Assembly: GCA_022496205.1 (NCBI GenBank)
Contig: WTXD01000052.1
Coordinates: 124,001 to 188,000 of the forward strand
Source of the DNA: Gloeopeniophorella convolvens
Taxonomy: Eukaryota; Basidiomycota; Agaricomycetes; Russulales
Length of the DNA stretch: 64,000 nt
Direction: 5' to 3'
Made by a program: the position numbers and the translations under genes. This document shows, piece after piece, positions 33,316 through 45,900 of this stretch; positions within the stretch are counted from its first letter, which is position 1; each line of letters opens with the position of its first letter. The notes below the pieces were generated by a model that ran no database searches, was not told where the DNA came from, and saw nothing but the letters and a program-made list of their open reading frames with translations.

Positions 33316-35389
33316 ACGGCTTCAGTCATGCGACATTGCGTCCCTCCCGGAACGGCGGAGATCAGCTGGGTCTGCATCCACCTGGCGATGGGAGGCGTAG
33401 TATGTAATAGCAAATCTTACATGTGTAGACGAAGGTGTCAAAAGCTTAGCTGTGCGTTCATCGCAATCGACTGCTAGCATATCGTCCAACAGTCGGTCGA
33501 AACCTTCCCCTACATGGCGGACCGGAAGCCGCAATACGGGAGGGTGCTGCTTAGCGCCAGACATTGAAGCAACCTGAGTATGCCTGGACGAGATGGCGGA
33601 GGCGCGAAAGTATGTTCAATCTGTGGTGGTAGCGCGGCGGAGGCAACAGTCAGAGTCACGCGGCCCTGGGAAGACGAGCTCAGCCGACCCAGGACAACGC
33701 GATGGGACATGTCAGGACATGTCAGGACATCATGCCGACGGGTCCGGCCACTCCAAGATCTCGCCTCAACAACCCCAGAGTTACTGCAGAGTTACTCTAG
33801 TGTTGGAGAACTGCTTTTTTCATGCCCAGCCCACGGAGATGTAAGTGTGCATGTGTTCACACAGTTCTCTTTCGCCCGTAATCGCTTCCACACCACTGAG
33901 GTAATAACATCTCCCTCCGTTTTCAGTGCCCCGGCGGCAGGTCGCGGTCTCATTTGCCTTCTGGAGCCCTGATCCACGAGGGACGGGGCCGCTGCGCATC
34001 ACAAATCAACGAACCTAGATCCCAGCACCAGCACTAACTGCAGCTACCCCATACCTTCACCGCGACATGAGTACTCAGGCTATCAAGTTCAACAAACTTG
34101 GCCGTTCATCAGTCAGGGTCAAGTACTTCCCTGGGGACAGCAGACCCCTGCAGCCCTGAGCAGCCCTGAGCACGGCTTCGATTGCGATGAGGAGTCGCAT
34201 ATACTTCACGTAAACCAAGGAAATAAGGTTATTTCCGACCCCAAACATGCGGGAGAGACTCCGGTGTTTGCTTGGTGAGAACGCTTACGCGCGCCCACAC
34301 GTCTTACTCATTGAAACAACGCTTCACGGCCGTTTAGGAGTAGACGAGCATCGCGGTCCTCGCCTCAGCCTATGCGTCGTACCTCAACTGACGAGTACCT
34401 CGCACCCGCTGCGCAGCCCTCGCTCCCGCACGCAAATTCCTCACCCTCCATTTGAATGACATGCTTTTACTGCATCCGTTGCGGCTCCCGCGCGCCGCGC
34501 GTACCCTTGTCAAAGTGAAATCTAGAAATATCGCATAGAAACCCTTCAGCATTCACGGCTTAGATGGGAGGCATCATCACCATCCCTCCCAAGTAGGCGG
34601 AATGCATATGACGGCTACAACAAGCAGGGCTCTGTTGCTGCGTGTTGTAGGTACTATATGCACCTGCGAAGCTGGGAGACTGATGTTGATGCAATAGCAT
34701 TGGAACTTATCTCAAGCAAGTATCTGGGGCTACTTATTATGTATCTAGGAGCACACGACGCACCTGAGCTTTGTATCTTAACCCGACTGTGACAGTCGGG
34801 ATATAATTTCTGTCCAGTTGTGGCCCAAACTTGATCTGAAAAACTTATCCACTCGACTGGATGACTTAGTAACAAAGTGGTATGTGTCCTCCCCGGCATC
34901 GCTACTTTCCTGACGCGTGTTGCATCCCCAGCCGTCGCGAACGAGCAACCTAGCTCTTGCGTGGTGCGCCCTGACCTCCGTCGGACTCCAGAAGCCATAC
35001 TTAGCAAACGCTGGCTGTCTCCTATCTCTTGGTTGTCTCGTACATGTTTACCAATGCAGAACGACGTAGTTCTGACCCAATGCCTCGTCCAGACTTTCAA
35101 TTTAAGTATGTAATAGTGGTGGAAGCCACAACATTTGATCGAGATCTGCTACGCCACGCAGCTCCGCGTACAGAACCGAGACTCAGTTGTGGCGAGACCC
35201 GTGTCAGCTCCTGTCTTCGCCACAACTTGACTGGGTGGACATATAGGGGACACACCGTCTCACACTTAAATCGCTGCGCCGTATCAGGACGTACCCACTC
35301 CAGACGAGCGACAACTCATTTTCCAGCCCCTCACCCAGACCCCCTTCATCCCAGTCCGCTCCCCCCCTCGACTTCACACAAACGCCCGG
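33316..35389. other. Intergenic, 2 kb, no gene recognised
   Basis: This lies downstream of the P450 array. It contains short tandem repeats (33705-33730; also CAGCCCTGAG doubled near 34149-34168) but no spliced frame that I can support. Confidence 0.4.
33705..33730 (+). repeat. 10-bp tandem repeat, about 2.6 copies
   Basis: The unit GTCAGGACAT is repeated perfectly, preceded by the partial unit GGACAT. Confidence 0.85.
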
Positions 35390-36384
35390 ATGCAGAATCG
35401 CCAGTCACCCTCTGCCTCGGCGCCCACGAGGGATCCCAGCGAACCGCCACATGGAGACGTGGGACCTAGGAAAAAGACAGTGGAGGACTACCTCATTGCG
35501 GACGAGGACATCAACGTCGAGGACCTTGCCCGGCGCCGCGCGTCGTACCTACAGGTCTTCGAGATCTCGAACGAACACATGCCGGCGTACCCGACGCTTC
35601 GGGAACAAGGGGATGGAAGGCCGTCTCAGGGCCCCGACGCGAAGGACGCTATACCCGTCGATCCAGTGGTTCCGTTTGATGGTTCCTCCGAACCCTCTGC
35701 GTACCTGGACTTGGTTGACAAAGAGCTTGCAAAGAGAATCCCGCCGTATACATTCCACAGCTACACCATCCGCACCCGTCTCGCATTTTCTGCGTTGAAG
35801 GTATTTGATGAATACGTCCTGGGCTGGGGACTGCTGTCCGCTCCCGATGCAAGAAGCCAAATCGTCCGCCGAGTCGGGGAACTGTAAGTCACGTCGCTGG
35901 GCACGGCCCTCTCTTCGCGAACTCACCGCTCACTATTGTTTCTCCATCCAGGATGTTGGCATTCTATACGAACGAGCTCCACACCTCCCAGCCAAGGTCC
36001 ACAGACGTCGCTCAAACGTCTTCGAATTTATTCCCTTCACCTCACGCCCAGCCATTCATCCCCATCACCGCAGAGGTAGCCAACGAATGGGTGTCAAACC
36101 CTGTCCAATCTGGTCTAAACCGATATTATTTTACCTGCAAGGAGCCTGGGGAAGACGAGCTCAGCACGTGGAGGTTGACGGGGATCTCCCTGCAGGACTC
36201 TGAGTTAATGTTTAACGTCCTTATGACGTTTGAGGAAGGCGGCGACTGTGACATTCCCTATGATACAGTGGCTTTAAAGGAGCTCCTCTTGAACAGTCAG
36301 ATCGAAAGGGAGATTCCGCGCGAGGGCGCTGATGACGAGGAAGGGGAAGGTGGCAATTTTGGCTTCCTAAGGAGTGCCTTCTAA
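35390..36384 (+). CDS. Hypothetical protein, 308 aa
   Basis: Two exons, 35390-35883 and 35952-36384, with a GTAAGT donor and a CATCCAG acceptor, join in phase to 308 aa. I do not recognise the family. The start MQNRQSPSASAPTRDPSEPP is disordered. Residues 30-165 (KKTVEDYLIADEDINVEDLARRRASYLQVF ... TIRTRLAFSALKVFDEYVLGWGLLSAPDARSQIVRRVGEL) look helical. The C-terminal part has mixed character (GLNRYYFTCKEPGEDELSTWRLTGISL) and ends acidic. No signal peptide or membrane segment. Strong splice signals and long open exons make a real gene likely. It faces the NF-YC gene tail to tail. Confidence 0.7.
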
Positions 36385-37058
36385 AACTCTCAATGTCGCT
36401 ATGTAGCTTCCACAGAATCGTAATTAGCTCGTTTTCCTTTCGCTTGCACTACAGTCATCAAGCTTCAAGCTTCAAGACTCACACCCAGGATGACTTGCCG
36501 TAAGGATTTAGATCTGGGTAAATACTGACGTAGTTTCCTATAAGCAGGTCGACTGCGCCCAGATTGATAGCAACCAGTCAATCTATGGTATGTACCATCT
36601 GACAACTACCCCACCGGTCTTCCTGCAGCATCGGCCTCGACTTGTTTATGAATTATTTCGGATTCGGGAGCTGGTGATGCGTGTATGTAGCTGATGTGGT
36701 TTCACAAACAACAGGATAGTGTTATCCAGAGTGATCTAACGAGCAGAACGAAAGCACTCCAGCGACTAAACAGAACAGCGACAGAACAAGGGGAAGGAGC
36801 CGAGAGGAAAGCGCAATGAAGCCCACATATATATAAGCCTGTAAGTCTTCTAGATGGGAGGTCGCTCCATGGGCGAGTTTAAAAGCGACTGAAGCTGGCA
36901 GAGTAAATGTCACGTTTGCTCAGCTGCTGTGAGAGAACGCATTTGCTCACTTGTTCTAACATGCCGGAAGACGGAAGGCCATCCACGTTAGCACTATCTC
37001 CGCCCTCAAGTGTGATGGGTTCTCCCTGTGCCTCACCCTGTGCTTCTTGTGCTGCTTT
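36385..37058. terminator. Convergent gap, no gene
   Basis: This 674-bp interval lies between convergent genes. A TATATATA motif near 36827-36835 is far from any start codon and is probably not a promoter element for either neighbour. Confidence 0.35.
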
Positions 37059-37723
37059 CTACATCGAGCCAGGAGGCGCATCAGCTTGCGCGCAGGCGCC
37101 CGGAGAACAAGTATCACGTACAGTATCCCTTTTTGCGCCACTCGAGCCTGGAATCGTCTTCTTGACCGCGCTCTTCCCGGGACCAGAGACGCCGGGGACA
37201 AACGGCTCGTCGCGAGGGACGATGTCGATAAGGAAGTCAAACTGGTCCGACTTGCCGAGGGCCTTGGCGATATCTGCCCGCGAAAGGGTGCGCCTTTTGT
37301 TGGAGTCGGCCACGATGAACGCGCGCGCTGTGATTTCTGCAATAAAGACTGGGGACATGCCATAAGCGAGACGCGTCCACACGCGAGAAACGGGCGCGCG
37401 CGCGTACTTTCACAGGCCTTGCAGAACAGGATGGGAGCTAGGAAAGACCATAAAGGATAGGACAAGAGGGCATGGGGGTGGACAAACCGTCTGCCGCGAT
37501 CATCTGCTTTGCGTGGCTGGGTCACGACGCGTCGGACAGAGCAGTCGAGCATACGTACCTTGACATCGGGGTCGCTCTTCATAACCTTCTTTATCCTGGC
37601 GAGCGGTAGTGGCGGGTGACGGTAGTCGGGAGTCTCTTGCTCTGCAGCATCGACCTGTCTCTGCCAGAAGGAGTGGAGGAACTCATGGAGGGGCTCTCCT
37701 GATTGGACGTATGGCTTGGTCAT
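37059..37723 (-). CDS. NF-YC/HAP5-like CCAAT-binding histone-fold subunit
   Basis: Exons 37559-37723, 37488-37503, 37406-37435 and 37059-37348, in phase, give 166 aa. [77 protein letters not shown] and [12 protein letters not shown] are in order the signature of the NF-YC/Hap5 histone fold, which pairs with NF-YB/Hap3 and recruits NF-YA/Hap2 to CCAAT boxes in the nucleus. Two very short exons (16 and 30 nt) are needed to read [15 protein letters not shown] and fit the family exactly. The C-terminus after PRDEPFVPG is short (KKTIPGSSG...PPGSM) compared with many fungal Hap5 proteins, so a further 3' exon is possible. Related subunits of the same fold (Dpb3-like) are less likely given the FWQ and PRDE motifs. 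Confidence 0.88.
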
Positions 37724-40251
37724 TGTCACTGAGGATCGTGGGCTGTGGTTGGCTGCCGCCACTCGGCTCAATTTCTGCAGATTAATCAGCCGCGTCCTCC
37801 GGGACATGTATAACTCGTCCGATAAGCCCTTATATTACCAGCACGACTTATCCTCTCACTCAGACCCTCTCACTCTCGCGTGCACCCATGACCGCGGAGT
37901 CGGGTAGGATCAAAGAGCTAGTTCAGTATCGCAAGGGTTCCCCGCAGGAGGCCACATCTCTAGTAATTGCCTCACAGGTGAATATTGAATAATTCCGTAT
38001 GCGAGTGCCAAGTTTACCAGAGATGAGATTTCGCGCATAAATGCCGCATAGAGGATAACCCGACGGGTGCACATTACCGGTCGGTGGCGCGCTCGATAGC
38101 GATCTGAGGGCCCACTCATCTCCACCTCAGAAGAGTTCGCTGAACGAAGGCGGTGTAAACAAATTAGTACACGCAAAGCCGCGCGCAGGGTTTTCGAACG
38201 CATTTAGGTACGCAGGCTGTCGACACGCCTCAGCGATGTTAATCCTTTCTCAGCGCGACCTGTGCCCGTGCGCCCCGTCAGGTCCACCTTCAGCTACGTA
38301 CGCCGCTCTTGTCATCCCAATACGCGAGCTGGACGTTGAACCGTGCCTAAAGATGGCGTTATGAAATAGTGCGTGACGGTTAGCCCTCTGCGTATGTTAC
38401 CTTGATACCATGTTCTGACAAAGGTAGGAGCGCAAGTGGCCGTGGTTGGAGAGGTCTTCTGAGGACAAAACCCGGAGGACTGCCGAGTTCGCTTGACGCA
38501 ATAAGGCTGAGAGACAGAATGGTCATCACGCAAACGAGGTACCACCGAGATATATGCGAAGCTTCCATATTCGGGGCTGTGGGTAGGATGCGGGGGAGGG
38601 GACCCGTCTCCTGCAAGTCACGCAAGGCCTAGTGAAGGAAGGCTGCGATCCAGACCCTCGCAGGTGTTGTCCACAGTGCCAGGTTGCATAAAGCATCGAC
38701 GTTATCCGAAGCAATCCGCGACAAAGTGGCGAGTGACTCCTATGCATGAATTGACGAAGTACACAGACCCCGTAAAGCAGGAATACGCAACTAAGAGCGA
38801 GTATGAACAATAGACGGCGCCTTTTATGGACTCCGACGGATAGTTTTGTGTTTCTGCACAAGTGAGTATGGCATCCCGACGTCGCGCCTTCATCTCATGA
38901 TCTCGGGCATCCGCTACCATCTAACCTACACAGAATTGAATCTCGCCATCACAGATAAAATCGAGATCAACCGAGCTGCATTGAATGATAATACTAGCTG
39001 TCACCTGTGGAGCGGAACGGTCCCGCACAAGCGATGGGAAGCACTGATATCCAGACTTTACCGTGAGCTAGATTCGTTGCAAGGTTGGTCTCCAATTTGA
39101 ACCCTCGTGACAATGATGATATTGCTTGTGCTGCTTAACTCCGGGACGTTGTTAACACGCTCCAGACTATCAACCCCTCCTTACTTTCCTAATGCTGGAC
39201 ACCGACAAAACATAAATACAGCACATCAAAAAATCTATGCATCGCGATGTTCCTACGCGCAGGACGGATAGGCGCTGCCTCGGGACTCGCAAAATGTATC
39301 CTCTCCCTCCAATCCCGTGTCGCGAGAGACCAAGCGAACAAGGAGCCGGGTGCGGCAATCCCTTACTATTCTACCCTGGCTCTCGATGCGTTTTAATTAC
39401 AGCCAAATACCCGAAGATAAGTGTGATATGGGAATTGGTGATCGAACGGCGTGCAGTGTCACGGCTCAGAGGGCTGCCATACACTCACTAGAGGTCCAGG
39501 GACGGGCACGCGAGCTTCAAGTTTGACCATGTGCATTGGCCCGAGTAGATTGCTGTCGTTGACACGAGGACGTTGGCGGAACTAGTGATCTAGTAGGGCG
39601 TGTGATTTCCCGTCTGCTGCTAGCCTCAGAATGACAAACCATATGACCTCGGGTTCGTGACCTGAAGGCCTCGCCTGACGCACGACGTTCTCTCCTTGAA
39701 GGCACTGAGACATTGGCGCCGCATGCGCCTCCGACCAGCTGTTCGCTTTGGCGCGCAATTTTCCATTGGCCATTGTTGCGTGCGGTTGCGTGCAACTCGC
39801 GCCACAGATATTATGCATTTTGAAGCCCAGCTCCCGGAGCACGAGGGCGACGCACGTGGTGTTATTCGTTCACCATTTAGGCTTTCCTACTAGGACTTGA
39901 TGGCCACCACCTCATGCACAGCCGGAAACAGAGCCCTTCGTCCGCATCCACATCGTGCGACGACGACGGTGCTTGTGAGTAGTGGCGGGCAGGGGCGGCG
40001 GCGCTATAGCAGTACCTAGCAGGCTTCGCGTCTTGTTCTCGTCGGCTGACTCGAAACCCAGATGTGAGAGCCTGACCTTTGGTTCCGTCCGCATACTGAC
40101 GCGTACTGACGTCTCGAGATGCAAATTTGCGCTCGACCCCGGACGGAGCCCACGAGCTTTTTGACTCGTTCCGCGACACTTAAATACCCGTCCCTGGAAC
40201 CCGTCATTGAAGCAACAACTCTGCACCAGCGCTCCAGCCCGTTGCGTCTCC
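37724..40251. other. Intergenic, 2.5 kb, no supported gene
   Basis: Several short frames exist on both strands; one on the minus strand (about 38526-38861) has a hydrophobic run RRLLFILALSCVFLLYGVCVL, but I could not connect it to further exons. Promoters of NF-YC and of the DUF3602 gene lie at the two ends. Confidence 0.35.
40180..40186 (+). promoter_or_regulatory. TATA-like box of the DUF3602 gene
   Basis: TTAAATA lies 66 bp upstream of the start codon at 40252. Confidence 0.4.
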
Positions 40252-41253
40252 ATGTCCATTCACTCCTCCGAAACAACCGACACCCTTCCCGTGGTCAATC
40301 GCGAACGCTCCGCTTCTCGTGGCCGACCGGTGGTACGTCAGCGCCTCGTTTGACATCTAATTCTGGACCTGACTTCGCTCGTTTTTGGGCAGTTTCCTTC
40401 TGGTCGTGGCGGCGTAGGCAACATCCGTCGCTCTCTCTCTCGGGAACCCCACTCGCCCGTGCGCGGCGGCCCAGACGACTTTTCTGATACCCGCGGACGT
40501 GAGCTAGTCTCCTCGCGCGACCCCAACAAGGTACGTAGTCGATGGCAATCCCCGCGCAAGCGCCCTGCTCACCATTTTCACTCCCACGCAGGTTATTTCT
40601 ACCGGAATCGGAGGTGCGGGTAATATCCGTTCGCCCTCCCAGTCGCGTGGTCGCGAGCCGCCCGTCCCAGAGAGCCCTCCCCGTTTCACCTCCGGATCGG
40701 TGCGTACCGTTGGCGTCTTGAGCGCGCCTTTTGCCTACGCTGGACATGCGCAGGCATCGACCGGCCGCGGCGGCGCGGGCAATATCGTACAGCGCAGCCC
40801 GTCCTCCAACTCCTCCCCGTCCGCCTCCCGCTCGCGTTCGCGTGGCCCCGCAATGCGCAGCACGGGTCGCGGCGGCGCAGGCAACATCGTCGCAACCGAA
40901 CCCGGCGCGGCGCTCATGACGGTCGACGAGGCCGCGCACAGGCCGTCCCCACCCCCCGCGTGCGTACCGCCGCGGTCTCACCCCGTCCGCCTATAGCACG
41001 TCTGACGCACAGCTGACCACGCAGGTACTCCACCGGCCGCGGCGGCGCTGCGAACATCGCCCGCGGGCCCGCGCCGCCCGTCGAGCAGCCCGCAACATCG
41101 GAGCCGACGGCGTCGTCCGGGCGCGGAGGCACGGGCAATATCCGGCGCGACGCGTCGCGCGGCCCGGGGATCGCGGGGCTGCTGCAGCGCGTGGCGCGCT
41201 CGGCGTCGCGCCCGCGCGCCGCGCCGCATGTCGTGCTCGAGGGGCGCGCGTGA
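40252..41253 (+). CDS. DUF3602 protein with GRGGxGNI repeats (253 aa)
   Basis: Exons 40252-40332, 40393-40530, 40592-40699, 40754-40959 and 41025-41253, in phase, give 253 aa. The motif (S/T)GRGGxGNI occurs six times: SGRGGVGNI in exon 2, STGIGGAGNI in exon 3, STGRGGAGNI twice in exon 4, STGRGGAANI and SSGRGGTGNI in exon 5. This is the repeat of the fungal family DUF3602. Between repeats the chain is Ser-, Arg- and Pro-rich and probably disordered (SASRSRSRGP). No signal peptide or membrane segment. The molecular function of the family is not established. Each internal exon starts at or just before a repeat, so the repeats probably spread together with exon units. Confidence 0.88.
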
Positions 41254-42079
41254 GCCCGCGCTCCGCGGAGACCCCCCATCGACGACCGAAGCGGGCCACG
41301 ATTCCTATCTCAGTTTCCCCATCTCATTTCGTTTCATTGGGTACTTAATTAATGGATCTGCCGCGCCCTCGTGCGTAGCGTAATCAACGTTAATACATGG
41401 CCTGGACGTGGCCGCTGTTGTTGTATGTAACTGTGAGGACCTGCACAGTGGGCGCGAAGAGGTGTGGACGGGTTGTGGGACCTCCGCTGCCCAATGTGGA
41501 TACAGCCGCGTGAGCCCATCACGCGGGCGCCTCCTACTCTCGGGCCCTCTCGGGTGGTCGCGCTCAGCTCGGACAGAAGCTGTCCATGTCCTGACCGCCA
41601 TCGCCGCACGTAGCGCGTGGTCGTTAGTCATGCCAGTTTGAATGTCGGGCGAGAATGTTGCCAGCATGCGCCGGGCGAGGCGTTCCGCGGTCGTTCCGGC
41701 CAAACAGGAAGCCAACAGGAAGCTCGGGCTCAGGCGCGAACGCGCAGGGCGAGGGCGGGGCCCGGTAGGCCAAGGCACTGCCAGGGCACCGTGGCGCTCG
41801 ATATGTCCGTATACATAAGCGGCCAAGGACAGGAAGGACAGGCACCGTCCCTGTCCGAAGTGTATCATACAACATGCTTCATAAATGCGCTAGTCCGATG
41901 AATATGCGGGGTAGGTACACAAAGCAAGACAAGATACAAGGATTAGATGCGTGAAGCGCGTGTGCGGATAGGGTAGACTTTTGATGCAGTGGACAACAGG
42001 AGGCGTAATGGTGGGGTCAGGTCATACAGGTATAGTACAGGTATCGAACGTGCGGCGGCGGTATCGCGGGGTCAAGTGT
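41254..42079. terminator. Convergent gap between the DUF3602 and DUF6593 genes
   Basis: About 0.8 kb without a supported gene. A 187-codon frame on the minus strand (41305-41868) has Arg/Pro-rich GC-driven composition and no recognisable domain. Confidence 0.4.
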
Positions 42080-42864
42080 TCATAGGTTGTTCTGGGCGAT
42101 ATGGCGCATGATGGTGAGTGATGCAAGAAGCTCTGTGGTGCCAGGACACGTCAGCGCCGCGCCGTACTAGGCTGTCTGGCCCTCGAGAAGCTCGTACTCA
42201 CCAATAGAAAGATGTGCAAAGGATTCGTAAACAGTCAGGACGTTGCCCGAGGTGCCGTACGCAGGGCGGTCTGGAGGCTTGAGGTTGTAGTGTGCGACGA
42301 GAAAGTTGTCCGCATTCAGACACTGGAAGACAGAAAGGCCGAGTGTGAGTACACCTTGCGTCATGTCAAACTCAATCAAGCCTAGGGGCCCTGCGTACCG
42401 TCCACTCGTGCTCTGCGACCATGTGGTGACTCCATTTATACTCTTTCCCATCCGAAGCAGTGAACTTCCGGAACAGGGACCTGCGCAGTCGCGGTCAGCC
42501 GCCGTGTGCGAGAGATGTCATAGGCCAAATCCACGCACCCCCCGAATAGCGACACCTTGCGCAGATATTGCTGCATGGGTATTGAGACGGCGCCCCTCGT
42601 AAAGTGCACAGTCCCCAGGGCGCCTTTGGGTCCAAAGTCGAGAGTGATCGCGGGCTCGCGATAGAAATGACGCCGGTCTCGATCGCCTAGGCTCGTCGAT
42701 CGTTGGCCCATGTCGTAGATCATAAGGCCTGCGTTGCGAGTGCGCTGAGGGGTGGAGGACACGCGCAGAAATGCGCGATCGTACACCTCGTCAAAGTCGG
42801 AGCCCGCGAGGACGCCGGTGCGGTCTTCAAAGAAGTATGCGGATGGTGGACCGCCGATGGTCAT
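42080..42864 (-). CDS. DUF6593 protein (193 aa)
   Basis: Exons 42539-42864, 42399-42480, 42202-42322 and 42080-42132 join in phase to 193 aa, the usual size for this Agaricomycete family. Recognisable pieces in order are YDRAFLRVSSTPQRTRNAGLMIYDMG, ALGTVHF, the central FTASDGKEYKWSH, DNFLVAHYNLKPPDRPAYGTSGNVLTVYESFAHLSIGELLASLTIMRH, and the end IAQNNL. The last junction (GTGAGT to CACCACAG) restores ELLASLTIMRH, which would be lost if the third exon were simply read through to its stop. No signal peptide or membrane segment. Function is unknown; the family is expanded in mushroom-forming fungi. Confidence 0.82.
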
Positions 42865-42958
42865 GATGTTGGGAGGCAGAACAAAACGTGTTCAGGTGGA
42901 CGGTCGAGGGCGACGACAACTGAGAAAGAACGAGAGGAGGGCATCCCGCTGTCTTGGG

Positions 42959-42965
42959 CTTTATA
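42959..42965 (-). promoter_or_regulatory. TATA-like box of the DUF6593 gene
   Basis: TATAAAG on the minus strand lies about 95 bp upstream of the start codon at 42864. Confidence 0.45.
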
Positions 42966-45900
42966 GAAAGGTGTCGTACGGATTAGGATAAGGGACGTCT
43001 GGGAGCGCTTGCCGAAAGAAGAGTCCCTAATGTGACTGACGAGAGCGTGTCAAGCCAACTAATACAGCTTCCCGAAGACGAGAGACCACTTATTTGCACC
43101 GGATGATCTAGCGCGCTTCCGGAAAGTGGGGTTCCTGTTTTGTGACCGCAGCAGCTAGCCGCAACGAGGCGATGCTGATTCACTGATACCATTAAGCGCC
43201 TGAATTCTGCTTGAGCTTGAGCACGACTGCTAGGGGCAAAACCGGACTAGACGGGCGCACTAGAAGGGGCAACTCCACAACACACGTGGCCCGCTGCTCA
43301 GGAAGAAGCGCGAGTTGGCACAAATCAAGCCCGTATCTAATTACTTGGATTATCTCAACGTGTTCGAGATGATGGAGACACGACCACGAACTCGAACTGT
43401 AGATAACGGTATGACGGCGGGGATTCCGCGCGTCGAGGGCTGAGCAAAGCGTTGGGGGATCGAACAGCGCCCGCCTCAACTATACCGACATCTTTGACCG
43501 CCGTCTGGCCACACACCACGTAAGCTCCTTGGGGCGTACCTTCTCTTCGGGCAGCGCATGCCCGGCAGTCGAGAACTGCGATGGTCCTTGCGATCGGCAA
43601 CACATATACTTCCGGCCGGGCGTTTTGGGACAGACAATCAGATCTAGATTCGAACTATTCAGTAAATGACCGTTCGCTGTTCCTGGATCCCCAGATAGGC
43701 CGGCATCTGCGCGTGGCCTGGCAGCCCAGAATACATTGGCTGGGCATCTGGAACCGGGCGCGACGGCAATGCTGGGCACTCCCTGGGAACCGGACGCGCA
43801 GGCCGTCCGGCTTTCTGGCAACGTGCTAATCACTGGAGGCAGCGAAGAGAGGCGTACATCACCTGCTGTTATCTCTCTCCAATACACGCCTTCCATACAC
43901 CCCATGACACGCAATTTCAGCGAAATCAATGCCTTCGAATCTAAAGATGTAAACGGACAGAGAATCGCAGAAGACTGCGCACATGACGGGACGTGGGGAC
44001 CTTGCTCTTGCCTCTTCCACGAGTTTCTGTTCATCTATCCTTCACCTGGTCCATCAAGTATGCTACATAAACTTCATGGAAGTTTGTGCTTGTCAGAGCG
44101 TCGGAAAGGGGCCACCGCCGGCCACTGTACCTGTGGCTTACGCAGCCTGAATACGGTGAATGATGCAGGGGCACTCGCTGCCTGTGAAAGTGTCCGTTCA
44201 GGTCGACAAATGTGATATGAGGGTACTCACGTACGACTCTTGATCTGTATCCTAGGGTACGAAGTATCCCGTCGGCGATAAACACAGAAGAGACCCGCAC
44301 CACGTTGTTGTTCTCACCGAGCGTCCACCATGCATGACCCCAGACTTCATTTACGGCGCTTGCCGTCAGTCATGAACGTACGGACCACCGCGGGCGTTGA
44401 CAGGGCGCGATCACGAGAGGAAGGTGGAAGCGCTACCCCACGCTCTAGTGATTTGGGGCGTTGCGGGAGTGAGTCTCGTGCCGAGAGAGATGGGTACGTT
44501 AATACCCGAGCCTTCTGGAACCCGTAGATCGAATGTGGAATGCCACAGGAAGGGGTAGAATGGTTCCGATGGGTGCTTCGGGTGCGCATTTAGGAATACA
44601 GTTGCATCGATGTTGAGACTTTCTTCGTCGCACGCAGCGCTCCGTCCGAAGAGAAGCCCTGCAGCGTGACGGCGTGCTGAAGCTCTCAGGATGTCTGTCA
44701 GGAATGCATACCGGTTTGATGGGTTGGGAATCGAGGGTGTAGAAGTCCTGGTGCGGTAATAGATACGTGGACACTGCGGCATCGAGAAGAAGCCCGATGT
44801 CGTAAGCGGGGAAACAGACGCGGTAACAGCGGAGGCGGCCCAACGACGAAGGGCAATGTACATTCCGAGTATCTTCGACAGGCTCAGAGTCAGTGAATGG
44901 TCCACTTGCCAAGCACAATGCAAGAAAAGCATGGGATATACCAGATACGCCCTAGTGCGTGCGATCCTCCTCGAGACATCCATCGCCGCGCAATAATTGG
45001 TGGGAGAAATTTTGTCCGTGAATCGCAATCCGACGCAACTGAATGGTCGGATTCCAGGCATATCGATAAGCGCTTTGACCGCGGCAAAATTAGCGTGGCC
45101 ACCGCTCTACCAAGCGCTCTAACGCCACGCAGATTCAATATTGTCTCCTTCGGTATGAAACCGACGCGTTCCTTGGAAGTCAGCTGGTACCGTTCCGCTT
45201 CACCCGTGTTCAATGGCGTTGCAATGCCCTCGGGCGCTACGGAAGTTCAGCAAGGGTCGATCGCTTGCACGACGACTGTGAATACGGTGGTGAATTGTCG
45301 GCCCCATCACATGGTCAACTTCCCTGCGCCACGCGTGAAGAGAAACACATAGGAGCTGCTTACCGTCGTATGGTGGTTTATTCCCTCCTGGGAATTATCT
45401 TCAGCTGACAGCGTTGACACAGCTGACACACTCTGCGCTACCGATGAGTCCACGCACCCGGTGCTCTGGGAAGGGAAAAGCCCCCGGACGTACCTCAAAG
45501 CAATATTCTGAAGCAGACAACAAGATCCGAGCAGACGCACGGAGTAGATTCCCGGTGCCTTTCAACATGGGGCCCCTAACGTTGCAAGGGGTTGGCAGGA
45601 ACTAGCGAAAGAGCGACAAGATCTCCGTGGATCGACTCGGAGGTTGGGTGATTTGCGGCCGATCAGCTCACGACACTCGTAGAGACCGTTAGACATCGCC
45701 CATAGGCCCAACCGGTTGAAGAAAGTGCCCTGATGCTATGCCATGACCAACGCCAATCCACACTCGAACCATGGCGCCCGATTCAGCGGTGCTGAGACCT
45801 TGCCAGGACTATCGCGAGTATGCAGCAGCTCACTGACATAGCTCAATACGGATCCGAAGTAGACAGCTGAATGAGAAACCTAGATAAGTAGGTCTCAAGC

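Noticed and set aside
41305..41868. 187-codon minus-strand frame
   Set aside because: Pro/Arg-rich with no recognisable domain, in a convergent intergenic gap.
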